From the NCBI RefSeq assembly GCF_001887355.1, contig NZ_MPIN01000012.1, forward strand, positions 1 through 60,931: a stretch of DNA of 60,931 nt, given 5' to 3'. Of this stretch, positions 41,235-49,619 are shown piece after piece; position 1 is the first letter of the stretch; every line of letters begins with the position of its first letter. Position numbers and translations under genes: made by a program. The DNA comes from Cystobacter ferrugineus (GTDB taxonomy: Bacteria > Myxococcota > Myxococcia > Myxococcales > Myxococcaceae). The notes under the pieces were generated by a model. That model saw only the letters and a list, made by a program, of their open reading frames with translations. It had not been told where the DNA came from and ran no database searches.

Positions 41235-42287
41235 ATGCCCCGCCGGCTCGGGGAGCTCGCCGCCCATGTGGGGGGTGAGCTCCTCGGTGACGCCGGCCTC
41301 GTGATTACCGGACTCAATGGGCTCGTCGAGGCAGTGCCTGGCGAGCTCTCCTTCTATGGCAACCCGCGCTACCGCCGGCAGTACGACGCCACCCGGGCGT
41401 CGGCCGTGCTGGTGGGCCGGGATGCCGAGCCACGCGAGCGGGTCTCGCTGGTGCGTGTGTCCAATCCGCACCTGGCCTTCGCCCAGATTTCGCAATTGTT
41501 CCACCCGCGGCCCACCTACGAGGCGGGTGTGCGGCCCGGTGCCCACGTGCACCCGGAGGCCAGCGTCCACCTGGACGCCACGGTGATGGCCGGGGCCACG
41601 GTGGACAAGGGCGCGCGGGTGGGGGCTCGCGCGGTGCTCTTCCCCGGGGTGTACGTGGGGGAGGCGGCGGTGGTGGGCGAGGACAGCGTGCTCTACCCCA
41701 ACGTCACCGTGCGCGAGCACTGCCAGGTGGGCTCACGCGTCATCCTCCACGCCTCGTGCGTGGTGGGAGCGGACGGTTTCGGCTTCGCCTTCAACCCCGA
41801 GGGCGCCCACGGCCCCGAGCACTACAAGATTCCCCAGGCGGGCATCGTGCGCATCGAGGACGATGTCGAGGTGGGCGCCTGCACCACCATCGATCGGGCG
41901 ACGATCGGCGAAACGGTCATCGGCCGTGGCACGAAGATCGACAACCTGGTGCAGATCGCCCACAACGTGAAGGTGGGCCCGCTGTCGCTCCTGTGCGCGC
42001 AGGCGGGCGTGTCCGGCTCGTCGGAGCTGGGCACGGGCGTGGTGTTGGCGGGGCAGGTGGGCGTGGTGGGCCACATCCGCGTGGGCGACATGGCCAAGGT
42101 CGGAGCCCAGTCGGGCGTGGCGCAGGACGTGGAAGATGGACAGGTGGTGAGCGGCACCCCGGCCATGCCCCACCGCGAGTGGTTGCGGACGTCGGCCGCG
42201 CTCGGCCAGTTGAGCGAGCTGCTCAAGGAAGTGCGCACCCTGCGGCGCAGGGTGGAGATGCTCGAGAAAAAGGAGAAGGGCGGATGA
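41235..42287 (+). CDS. lpxD: UDP-3-O-acylglucosamine N-acyltransferase
   Basis: The protein has 350 residues from ATG 41235; a GTG 12 nt upstream is also possible, and neither has a clear Shine-Dalgarno. The N-terminal uridine-binding domain ([20 protein letters not shown]) is followed by left-handed beta-helix hexapeptides. The catalytic His lies in the [16 protein letters not shown] region, followed by [13 protein letters not shown]. The C-terminal helix ends in charged residues. It adds the second acyl chain to the lipid A precursor. Its stop overlaps the fabZ ATG. Confidence 0.95.
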   Translation: MPRRLGELAAHVGGELLGDAGLVITGLNGLVEAVPGELSFYGNPRYRRQYDATRASAVLVGRDAEPRERVSLVRVSNPHLAFAQISQLFHPRPTYEAGVRPGAHVHPEASVHLDATVMAGATVDKGARVGARAVLFPGVYVGEAAVVGEDSVLYPNVTVREHCQVGSRVILHASCVVGADGFGFAFNPEGAHGPEHYKIPQAGIVRIEDDVEVGACTTIDRATIGETVIGRGTKIDNLVQIAHNVKVGPLSLLCAQAGVSGSSELGTGVVLAGQVGVVGHIRVGDMAKVGAQSGVAQDVEDGQVVSGTPAMPHREWLRTSAALGQLSELLKEVRTLRRRVEMLEKKEKGG

Positions 42288-42754
42288 TGGACATCCAGGA
42301 GATCCAGGCGCTGCTGCCCCACCGGTATCCGTTCCTCCTGGTGGACCGGGTGGTGGAAATCGTTCCCGGCCAGAAGATCGTGGCCTTCAAGAACGTCACC
42401 ATGAACGAGCCCTTCTTCAACGGCCATTTCCCGGGACACCCGGTGATGCCGGGCGTGCTCATCCTCGAGGCGCTCGCCCAGGCGTCGGCCATCCTCGCCT
42501 ACAAGACGGAGAACATGGACCCCTCGCGGTCGGTCTCCTACTTGATGAGCGTGGACGGGGCGCGCTTCCGCAAGCCGGTGGTGCCCGGAGACCGCTTGCA
42601 GCTCAATGTCGAGGTGCTGCGCCACAAGGGCGCGGTGTGGAAGACGAAGGGAACGGCCACGGTTGATGGAGCGAAGGTGGCCGAGGGGGAGTTCCTCGCC
42701 ACCGTCGTGGACAAGGACAAGAAGTCGGGCGGCTCCACCGCCGAGGCGTCCTGA
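42284..42754 (+). CDS. fabZ: 3-hydroxyacyl-ACP dehydratase FabZ
   Basis: The 156-residue hot-dog-fold enzyme starts at ATG 42284 overlapping the lpxD stop, or at the adjacent ATG 42287. The typical opening [16 protein letters not shown] is present. The active-site motif is [20 protein letters not shown], which holds the catalytic His; the Glu follows in that helix. It dehydrates hydroxyacyl-ACP in fatty acid synthesis, competing with LpxA and LpxD for the same pool, which explains its place between them. A Lys/Ser-rich tail extends the C-terminus. Confidence 0.96.
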   Translation: MMDIQEIQALLPHRYPFLLVDRVVEIVPGQKIVAFKNVTMNEPFFNGHFPGHPVMPGVLILEALAQASAILAYKTENMDPSRSVSYLMSVDGARFRKPVVPGDRLQLNVEVLRHKGAVWKTKGTATVDGAKVAEGEFLATVVDKDKKSGGSTAEAS

Positions 42755-42772
42755 CAGGACGAGGGAGATACC

Positions 42773-43549
42773 ATGGCGCAGGTTCACCCCACGGCGGTGG
42801 TCCACCCCGATGCCCGCATCCACGAGACCGTGGAGATCGGTCCCTACTCCATCATTGGTGGCAAGGTGACGATTGGCGCGGGCACGAAGGTGGGTGCCCA
42901 CGTCGTCATCGACGGCCGCACCACGCTCGGCGAGCGCAACCGCATCTCTCCCTTCGCCTCCGTGGGGGGCGTGCCGCAGGATCTCAAGTACGCGGGTGAG
43001 GACACCCAGCTCATCATCGGCAACGGCAACCAGATCCGCGAGTCCGCCACGCTCAACATCGGCACGGTGGGCGGGGGTGGGGTGACGCGGGTGGGGGACA
43101 ACAACATCTTCATGGCCTGCAGCCACGTGGCCCATGACTGCGTGGTGGGCAGTGGCTGCGTGGTCGCCAACAGCGTGGCGCTCGCCGGGCACGTGGTGGT
43201 GGAGGACTTCGTCATCCTCGGCGGGCTGTCCGCGGTGCACCAGTTCACCCGGGTGGGCAAGCATGCCTTCATCTCGGGGGGCGCCATGGTGACCATGGAC
43301 GTGCCGCCCTACTGCACGGCGCAGGGCGATCGGGCGGAGCTGTCCGGCCTGAACGTGATTGGCCTGCAGCGCCATGGCTTCAGCGAGGAGCAGGTGGCCC
43401 GCATCAAGGATGCCTACCGGATCCTCTTCCGCTCGAAGCTGGCTCTGGCGGAGGCGGTGGCCCGGCTGAAGGCGGAGCTGGGTGGCCAGGCGGAGATCGA
43501 CTACCTGGTGGACTTCATCGCCCAGAGCAAGCGCGGCCTGACGCGCTGA
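42773..43549 (+). CDS. lpxA: UDP-N-acetylglucosamine acyltransferase
   Basis: The 258-residue left-handed beta-helix protein starts at ATG 42773 after GAGGGAGA. It opens VHPTAVVHPDARIHETVEIG, has the catalytic His in ACSHVAHDC, and shows the LpxA C-terminal helices (RIKDAYRILFRSKLAL). It carries out the first step of lipid A synthesis, acylating UDP-GlcNAc at O-3. It lies 18 nt after fabZ and 8 nt before lpxI. Confidence 0.97.
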   Translation: MAQVHPTAVVHPDARIHETVEIGPYSIIGGKVTIGAGTKVGAHVVIDGRTTLGERNRISPFASVGGVPQDLKYAGEDTQLIIGNGNQIRESATLNIGTVGGGGVTRVGDNNIFMACSHVAHDCVVGSGCVVANSVALAGHVVVEDFVILGGLSAVHQFTRVGKHAFISGGAMVTMDVPPYCTAQGDRAELSGLNVIGLQRHGFSEEQVARIKDAYRILFRSKLALAEAVARLKAELGGQAEIDYLVDFIAQSKRGLTR

Positions 43550-43557
43550 CGCCCACC

Positions 43558-44361
43558 GTGGAACGCATTGGCCTCATCGCGGGCAATGGCCGTCTGCCCT
43601 TCCTCTTCGCCAGCGCCGCCCGGGCCCAGGGTCTGGAGGTGGTGGCGGTCGCCCACCGGGGCGAGGTGGATCCGGCGCTGGCCTCCGAAGTGGCTTCCCT
43701 GACGTGGGTGCGGCTGGGGCAGGTGGACCGCATCGTGCGCGCCTTCCGCGACGCGGGCGTCACCCGGGCGGCGATGGCCGGTGGCATTGGTCGGGTGCGC
43801 GCGTTCACCGAGGCCCGGCCGGACCTGGGCGCGGTGCGCATCCTCTCGCGCCTGCGCAGTGTGCGCGATGACGCCCTGCTGCGCGCGGTGGCGGACTACT
43901 TCGAGTCCCACGGCGTCACCATCGTGGCCCCCACGGATTGGTTGGCGCAGGCCCTGTGTCCCGCGGGGCACCTCGCCGGTCCGTCCCTGAACCCCTCCCA
44001 GGAGAAGGACGTGGCGCTGGGGCGCGAGGTGGCCACGCTGCTCGGACAGGCGGACGTGGGCCAGACGGTGGTGGTGCGCCAGGGCCACGTGCTGGCGCTC
44101 GAGGCGGTGGAAGGCACCGACGAGGCCATCCGCCGGGGCGCGAAGTACGGCGGCGCGGGCGCCGTGGTGGTCAAGCGCTGCAAGCCCGGGCAGGACCTGC
44201 GCTTCGATCTGCCCGCCGTCGGCCCCCGCACCCTGGACGTCATGAAGGAAGTGGGTGCCACCGTGCTGGCGTTGGAAGTGGGGAAGACGGTGCTGCTGGA
44301 CGCACCCGAACTCTTCCGGAAGGCCGACACCACGGGCATTTCCCTCGTGGGTGTGCCCTGA
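43558..44361 (+). CDS. lpxI: UDP-2,3-diacylglucosamine pyrophosphatase LpxI
   Basis: The 267-residue protein starts at GTG 43558. It opens ERIGLIAGNGRLPFLFA and has the family segments MAGGIGRVR, LLRAVADYFESHG and the conserved EAVEGTDEAIRRG. The catalytic Asp is likely the one in R-S-V-R-D-D-A-L-L. LpxI replaces LpxH in many bacteria, hydrolysing UDP-2,3-diacylglucosamine to lipid X. Its presence here fits the absence of lpxH in the window. A hairpin directly after the stop probably ends the bamA-lpxI unit. Confidence 0.95.
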   Translation: MERIGLIAGNGRLPFLFASAARAQGLEVVAVAHRGEVDPALASEVASLTWVRLGQVDRIVRAFRDAGVTRAAMAGGIGRVRAFTEARPDLGAVRILSRLRSVRDDALLRAVADYFESHGVTIVAPTDWLAQALCPAGHLAGPSLNPSQEKDVALGREVATLLGQADVGQTVVVRQGHVLALEAVEGTDEAIRRGAKYGGAGAVVVKRCKPGQDLRFDLPAVGPRTLDVMKEVGATVLALEVGKTVLLDAPELFRKADTTGISLVGVP

Positions 44362-44386
44362 GGGAGCGGGTGGGCTGCTCGCTCCC
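44362..44386 (+). terminator. Hairpin after lpxI
   Basis: GGGAGCG and CGCTCCC form a 7-bp stem with an 11-nt loop, beginning right after the lpxI stop. The following ~200 nt to the next gene contain no other clear element. Confidence 0.5.
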
Positions 44387-44587
44387 GGAGAAGGTCGGAG
44401 AGCGGATGGTCCCTCGTTCCTCGGTCGGGAATGTTCGAGCCCGAAGGAGCTGTTACGAACATCACCGCCGGGAAGGACCCGGATGCGCGTTGCAGGGGGC
44501 CCGGGTGCTGACCAGGGTGCCTCCTTCTCGATGACCCCCGTCTTCCGCCGCGATGGCGGACGGTGCCGCCCCAAGGAGAACCCACGG

Positions 44588-45034
44588 ATGAAGCGACTCG
44601 TGCTCCCCGCCCTGCTCGCCTTTGCCTTCCCTGGTTGCATGCACGCGCCAGCGCCCGTTGCCGCTGCCCCCGAGGATGAGGCGGGCAAGTGCGAGCTCGT
44701 CCAGACCCTGGTGCGCGAGCAGCTCCCCCAGCAGATCCTCTCCGGCCTGGAGGCCGACGGGCATGACGGCCCCACCCAGGTGCTCGTCTTCGTCCAGGAC
44801 CAGGACGAAAACGTGCTCGAGCGCCTGTTCTCGGGAGATCCCTCGTGTGGGGGACCCAACTTCAAGGTGGTCCGGGAGATTACCCGCGAGGCGCTGGTGC
44901 TCTTCCTCCAGCGCCAGGGCGAGGGCTACGTCTATGACGCGCAGCGCGCGGGCCCCAACCGGATGTCGCTGGGCGGCAAGGCCAAGGGCGCGGTGATGAA
45001 GCGCGCGGGCGTCTGGGCGGCATCCAGCATCTGA
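44588..45034 (+). CDS. Small predicted lipoprotein
   Basis: The protein has 148 residues from ATG 44588, with AAGGAGA 9 nt upstream. The signal peptide ends in the lipobox-like FAFPGC, with Cys at about 17, so it should be acylated. The mature part has two further Cys (KCELV, DPSCGG) that could form a disulfide, and no family I recognise. The last 103 nt lie opposite the 3' end of the convergent marC gene. The role is unknown; its place beside lipid A genes suggests the envelope. Confidence 0.65.
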   Translation: MKRLVLPALLAFAFPGCMHAPAPVAAAPEDEAGKCELVQTLVREQLPQQILSGLEADGHDGPTQVLVFVQDQDENVLERLFSGDPSCGGPNFKVVREITREALVLFLQRQGEGYVYDAQRAGPNRMSLGGKAKGAVMKRAGVWAASSI

Positions 45035-45678
45035 GACGCCGCGGGGTGCTCGCGCAGCAGATCCTTGCCGCCATCCGCGATGAACTGCACCGCGATGGCC
45101 GCGAGGATGAGCCCCATGACGCGCTCGAGGATGGCCACGCCGGACTGGCGCAGCACGCGCTGCACGAGGCTGGCGGCGCGCAGGATGAAGTAGCTCGTCA
45201 CGAAGGTGATCAAGATGGCCAGCAGCACGGGCACGGCGGACACGAGCCGGTCCCCGCCGCGGGCCATCAGCACCACGGCGGTGGCGATGGCGCCGGGACC
45301 CGCGAGCAGCGGCATCGCCAGGGGCACCAGCGCCACATCCTCCTTCACCACGCCCTCCTGGGTCTCGGACGGGGTGGTGCGCGTCTCCGAGGGGCGCGCC
45401 CGGAGCATGTCCAGGGCGGTGATGAGCAGCAGGATGCCGCCGGCCACCCGGAAGGCGCCCAGCGAGACGCCGAACACCTTGAAGATGACGCCGCCGAACA
45501 GGGCGAAGAAGAGCATCAGCGCGCACGCCACGAGGCACGCGCGCCGCGCCGTGCTGCGGATCTTCTCCTCGGAATCCCCCGCCGTCATGGCGAGGAAGAT
45601 GGGCACCAGGCCCACCGGATCGACGACGAAGAGCATCGCGGGCAGCGCCACGATGAACAGCGAGAACTGCTCGGACAT
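44932..45678 (-). CDS. MarC family integral membrane protein
   Basis: The protein has 248 residues with six predicted membrane helices (FIVALPAMLFVVDPVGLVPI first). It has the MarC features LAMPLLAGPGAI and Q-F-I-A-D-G near the end of the core. The family has no firmly known transport substrate. The last ~30 residues are an extra hydrophilic tail that overlaps the convergent lipoprotein gene. GT2 lies 9 nt upstream on the same strand. Confidence 0.88.
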   Translation of the reverse strand: MSEQFSLFIVALPAMLFVVDPVGLVPIFLAMTAGDSEEKIRSTARRACLVACALMLFFALFGGVIFKVFGVSLGAFRVAGGILLLITALDMLRARPSETRTTPSETQEGVVKEDVALVPLAMPLLAGPGAIATAVVLMARGGDRLVSAVPVLLAILITFVTSYFILRAASLVQRVLRQSGVAILERVMGLILAAIAVQFIADGGKDLLREHPAASQMLDAAQTPARFITAPLALPPSDIRLGPARCAS

Positions 45679-45687
45679 GCGCCCCTC

Positions 45688-46392
45688 CTACACCGTGAGG
45701 CGCAACTTCCACACCATCGTCAGCGCCTCGACGAAGATGCGCCGGCTCATCTTGGACTGCCCGACCCGGCGATCCTCGAAGACGATGGGCACTTCCTTCA
45801 CCGTGAAGCCCTGCTTGAGGGTGCGGTAGGTGAGCTCGATTTGAAAGGCGTAGCCGGTGCTCTGCACGGCGTTCAGATCGATGGACTCGAGCACCCGGCG
45901 GTGGAAGCACTTGAAGCCGCCGGTGAGGTCGCGGATGTCCACCCCGAGGATGCTGCGCGCGTAGAGCGAACCGCCCTGGCTGATGAGCTGCCGGCCCACG
46001 CCCCAGTTGACGGTGCCGCCGCCGTGCACGTAGCGCGAGCCCAGTACCAGGTCCGTGCCGGCCTGGGCCGTGTCCAGCAGCGTGGGCAGGTAGCGCGGGT
46101 CGTGGCTGAAGTCCGCGTCCATCTCCAGGATGTACGTGTAGCCCCAGTCGAGCGCCTGCCGGAAGGCATGGAGGTAGGCACGCCCCAGGCCCTGCTTCTT
46201 CGCGCGGTGGAGCACGCGGATGCGCGGCTCCTTCGCCGCCAGCTCATCGGCCAGCTTCCCCGTGCCATCCGGAGAGTTGTCGTCGACGACGAGGATGTCC
46301 ACCCGGGCATCGGCCGCCAACACCGCGCGGGTGATGGGCTCGAGGTTGTCCCGCTCGTTGTAGGTAGGGATGCAGACCAGCGCTGGATTCAT
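45688..46392 (-). CDS. GT2 glycosyltransferase, polyprenol-phosphate mannosyltransferase-like
   Basis: The protein has 234 residues from the ATG at 46392; an ATG at 46407 is also in frame. Its motifs are typical of dolichol/polyprenol-phosphate mannose synthases: LVCIPTYNERDNLEPI at the start, VDDNSPDGT, the DxD-type EMDADFSHDP, GSRYVHGG and DLTGGFKCF. There is no C-terminal membrane domain, so it is the soluble single-domain type. It probably transfers a sugar from a nucleotide donor to undecaprenyl phosphate for envelope glycans. The neighbours are lpxB (upstream, same strand) and marC. Confidence 0.85.
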   Translation of the reverse strand: MNPALVCIPTYNERDNLEPITRAVLAADARVDILVVDDNSPDGTGKLADELAAKEPRIRVLHRAKKQGLGRAYLHAFRQALDWGYTYILEMDADFSHDPRYLPTLLDTAQAGTDLVLGSRYVHGGGTVNWGVGRQLISQGGSLYARSILGVDIRDLTGGFKCFHRRVLESIDLNAVQSTGYAFQIELTYRTLKQGFTVKEVPIVFEDRRVGQSKMSRRIFVEALTMVWKLRLTV

Positions 46393-46429
46393 CGCGCGGC
46401 GGGACATAGCAGAGCGCTCGGGCGCGCTC

Positions 46430-47581
46430 CTAGACTTTCGCCGCGGGCAGCAACTCCAGTACCGACTCGGCGGCGCGCATGGCGGCCCCGGACTCGCCCA
46501 GACGGGTGCGCACCTCCTCCAGCCCCCGGAGCATCTCGTCCCGCGGCGCGCCCGGCACCCACAGGCGACGGATCTCCCCGGCGATGCGCTCGGGCGTCAT
46601 GTCCCCCTGGAGCAGCTCGGGCACCACCCGGCGGTTGGCCAGCAGGTTGACGAGCGCCACGTGCGCCACCTTCAGCATCATCCGGCCCACGAGGTAGGTG
46701 AGCAGCGACACGCGGTAGACCACCACCAGGGGCCGCTGCATCAACCCCGCCTCCAGCGCCGCCGTCCCCGAGGCCACGATGGCCGCGTCACTGGCCCCCA
46801 CCACCTCGGGGGCCCGGCCCTCCACGAGGATGGGCCGCACGCCGCTGCCCTCGAAGCGCGAGAGGATCTCCTCGCGGGCGATCGTGGGCGCCACGGGCAC
46901 CACCACCTGGAGGCCGGGACGCTCGGCGGCCAGCGTCCTCGCCGCGCCCACCATGGAGGGGAGGATGCGGCGGATCTCACTCATGCGGCTGCCGGGCAGC
47001 AGGGCCAGGGTGGGCACCTCGGGGGGCAGACCGAGCTTCTGGCGGAAGGTGAGGGCACTGGCGGGGGCGGGCACCTGCTCCACCACGGGGCTGCCCACGT
47101 AGCGCGCGGCGACGCCGGCTTCCCGGTAGAAGTCCTCCTCGAAGGGGAGGATGCAGAGCATCCGGTCCACGAGCCGGGCGATCGTCTTCACCCGGCCCCG
47201 GCGCCAGGCCCAGATCATCGGCGACACGTAGTAGGCCACCGGGATGCCGAGCTTCTTGAGCCGCGCGGCGAGCCGGAGGTTGAAGTCGGGGATGTCCACG
47301 AGGATGGCGCAGGCGGGACGGCGCTCGGCGGCGGCCCGCGCGAGGCCCCCCATCACCTGGAGGATGCGCGGAATCTTGGGCAGCACCTCGGTGATGCCCA
47401 TGACGTTGACTTCATGGGCGCCGTAGAGCAGCTCCACGCCCTGGGCGGCGAGGCGCGAGCCTCCCATGCCGAAGAAGGACAGGTCCGGGCGGCGGGCGCG
47501 CAGGGCGGCGACGAGTTCGGCGGCGTGGGCGTCACCGGACGCCTCGCCGGCCACGACGAGAATCTGTGGGGCGGAGGACAA
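46430..47581 (-). CDS. lpxB: Lipid-A-disaccharide synthase
   Basis: The 383-residue GT19 enzyme joins lipid X to UDP-2,3-diacylglucosamine. Its N-terminus LVVAGEASGDAHAAELV and segments F-F-G-M-G-G, YYVSPMIWAWRRGRV and LLPGSRMSEIRRILP are the family hallmarks. The usual G-I-D-A-P-D-F-N is V-D-I-P-D-F-N here. It is transcribed opposite to the other lipid A genes, divergent from the receiver-DnaJ gene. Confidence 0.95.
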   Translation of the reverse strand: MSSAPQILVVAGEASGDAHAAELVAALRARRPDLSFFGMGGSRLAAQGVELLYGAHEVNVMGITEVLPKIPRILQVMGGLARAAAERRPACAILVDIPDFNLRLAARLKKLGIPVAYYVSPMIWAWRRGRVKTIARLVDRMLCILPFEEDFYREAGVAARYVGSPVVEQVPAPASALTFRQKLGLPPEVPTLALLPGSRMSEIRRILPSMVGAARTLAAERPGLQVVVPVAPTIAREEILSRFEGSGVRPILVEGRAPEVVGASDAAIVASGTAALEAGLMQRPLVVVYRVSLLTYLVGRMMLKVAHVALVNLLANRRVVPELLQGDMTPERIAGEIRRLWVPGAPRDEMLRGLEEVRTRLGESGAAMRAAESVLELLPAAKV

Positions 47582-47735
47582 GGGGCGCGCATCCTACCCG
47601 ATGCGCCGGACCCGGCCAGGGTGTGCTTGCTTCCGTGGAGGGCGGCCGAGCACTCCGTTGGCGGTGGAACGGGTCGAAGGTGGGGGTGAGAGCAGCCTGA
47701 TGCGGCGCGGGCCGAGTGTGTACACTGGCGAGCCC

Positions 47736-49619
47736 GTGAAGAAGCTTCTGCTGGTCGAGAACCATCCCCCCACCCGTGAGCATCTCACCGGGGTCCTGTC
47801 TCAAGCCGGCTATTCCGTGAGGGCCGTGGGCGAGCCCGGCTCGGCGATGGAGCATTTCGTCGCCGACAATCCCGCCTTGGTGGTGATGTCCGTGGACGTG
47901 CCGCGGCTGGATGGCGCGCATGTGGGCCATCTCATCCGCAACTACAGCCTGGGGGCGCGCGTGCCCATCGTGGCCATCGACAAGGGCCATCTGGGCCGGG
48001 CCCGCGGCGTGGCCTCGCTGGTGGACCTCAAGGTGAACGCCTACGTGGCCGACCCGCTCAAGCCTGGCGAGCTGGTGGGCAAGCTCCAGGCGCTGGCGGC
48101 CGCCATGGAGCAGAACGCCACCCCGCTCAAGGGCGTGCTGGGGATGCTGGTGCGCCCGGCGGTGCTCAGTGGGGACCTCAAGGGGTTTCCGCTGCCGGCG
48201 ATGCTGGTGTCGCTCTACCGCCTGCGCCGCGATGGCGTGCTGGTGGTGGCGCACCGCGATCTGACGCGGCGGATCTTCTTCGCCCAGGGCAGCGCGGTGA
48301 ACTACGACTCCAGCGCGCGCCAGGACGCGCTTCCCAGCTACCTGCTGCAGCGCCAGGTGTTGAACGAGGCGCAGGCGGAGCGGGTGGTGCAGGCGCTGGG
48401 CTCGGGCCTGCGCATTGGCGCGGCGCTCAACGAGGCCGGGGTGGAGGCGGCGGGCGAGGAGCTGTTGCAGCTCTTGCGCGAGTACACGATGGACCGCGTC
48501 GCCCAGGTCATCGGCATGCGCGAGGGCCGCTACGCCTTCTATCCCGGCGATGACTTCCAGAGCGAGGTGGCCACGGTGGAGACGCCCGCGCTGGCGCCCA
48601 TCCTGGACGGAGCGCGCCGGGCCATGCCGCTCAAGACCCTGGCCGCGCCCCTGCGCGCGCACCAGTCGGAGTTTCCCGTGCGCACGCCCGACTTCGGCCG
48701 GGACCTGGGCGCGCTGGGGCTGAACACGGAGGACCTGAAGATCGCCATGCAGATGAACGGGCGCATCCCGCTGAGGGATCTGCTCGCGCATGGGCGGGGC
48801 GACTTGCGGCGGGGCTACTCGCTGCTGTGGTTCTTGCGGCTGGTGGGCGGGGTGGACTTCTCGGCCACGCCCGTGGCCCAGGGGCCCGGCGAGGTGGTGG
48901 TGGTGCCGGACGTCATCGCCCCGCGCAAGCGCAAGCCGCTGCCGGCGGACGTGGCGGCCAACCTGCGCGAGGGCGCGGTGCGCATCATCACCGGCAGCTA
49001 CTTCCGCTGCCTGGGGCTGGAGATCGCCGCGGACAGCGAGGCCGTGGAGCGCTCCTACCACGAACTCGCCATGCGCTTTCACCCGGACAGCTACGCCGAG
49101 TACGACACTTCGGAGATGAAGGACTTGCTGGACTCGGTGCAGGAGAAGCTGTCGGCGGCGTACCGGGTGTTGTCGGTGGCGGACAAGCGCAAGGCGTATC
49201 TGCAGTACCTCGTGTCCCGCATGGACGTGGGCCGCTCCACCACGGTGAACGTGGACGCCGAGCTGATGCTGCGGCGGGGAGAAGCGGCGCTCAAGCGCAA
49301 GCAGTACCGCTCGGCGCTGATCCATTTCGAGGAGGCGGTGGGGCTCAACCCCCAGGAGCCCGAGTACTACTCGTACCTGGCGTGGGCCACCTTCCTCGCG
49401 GGCACGGGGCCCAAGGAGGACCGCGCCCGGGCCGCGCAGAAGGTGCTGCGCAAGGCGCTCGCGCTCAACCCGTACCTCGAGCGGGCGCTCATCATCTCGG
49501 CCATCATCGACAGTGAGATGAACGACGAGTCGGGCGCGCGCAAGAAGCTGCTCAAGGTGCTCGAACTCAACCCCAACTCCCAGCTCGCGAAGGCCGCGCT
49601 GCGCAAAGTAGGCCGGTGA
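47736..49619 (+). CDS. Degenerate receiver - DUF4388 - DnaJ - TPR protein
   Basis: GTG 47736 gives 627 residues; a TACACT box lies 9 nt upstream. The order is: receiver-like domain (1-120) with the acidic pair altered to E8-N9 and Ser52 at the phosphoacceptor position (MSVDVPRLDG); DUF4388 (~140-250, with LPAMLVSLYRLRRDGVLVV); a helical middle; a J-domain (~415-485) with intact HPD at 449-451; and TPR helices (~510-620). It should recruit and stimulate DnaK in a regulated or localised way. It overlaps the exporter gene start and so may assist LPS export or regulation; this is inference. Confidence 0.85.
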   Translation: MKKLLLVENHPPTREHLTGVLSQAGYSVRAVGEPGSAMEHFVADNPALVVMSVDVPRLDGAHVGHLIRNYSLGARVPIVAIDKGHLGRARGVASLVDLKVNAYVADPLKPGELVGKLQALAAAMEQNATPLKGVLGMLVRPAVLSGDLKGFPLPAMLVSLYRLRRDGVLVVAHRDLTRRIFFAQGSAVNYDSSARQDALPSYLLQRQVLNEAQAERVVQALGSGLRIGAALNEAGVEAAGEELLQLLREYTMDRVAQVIGMREGRYAFYPGDDFQSEVATVETPALAPILDGARRAMPLKTLAAPLRAHQSEFPVRTPDFGRDLGALGLNTEDLKIAMQMNGRIPLRDLLAHGRGDLRRGYSLLWFLRLVGGVDFSATPVAQGPGEVVVVPDVIAPRKRKPLPADVAANLREGAVRIITGSYFRCLGLEIAADSEAVERSYHELAMRFHPDSYAEYDTSEMKDLLDSVQEKLSAAYRVLSVADKRKAYLQYLVSRMDVGRSTTVNVDAELMLRRGEAALKRKQYRSALIHFEEAVGLNPQEPEYYSYLAWATFLAGTGPKEDRARAAQKVLRKALALNPYLERALIISAIIDSEMNDESGARKKLLKVLELNPNSQLAKAALRKVGR

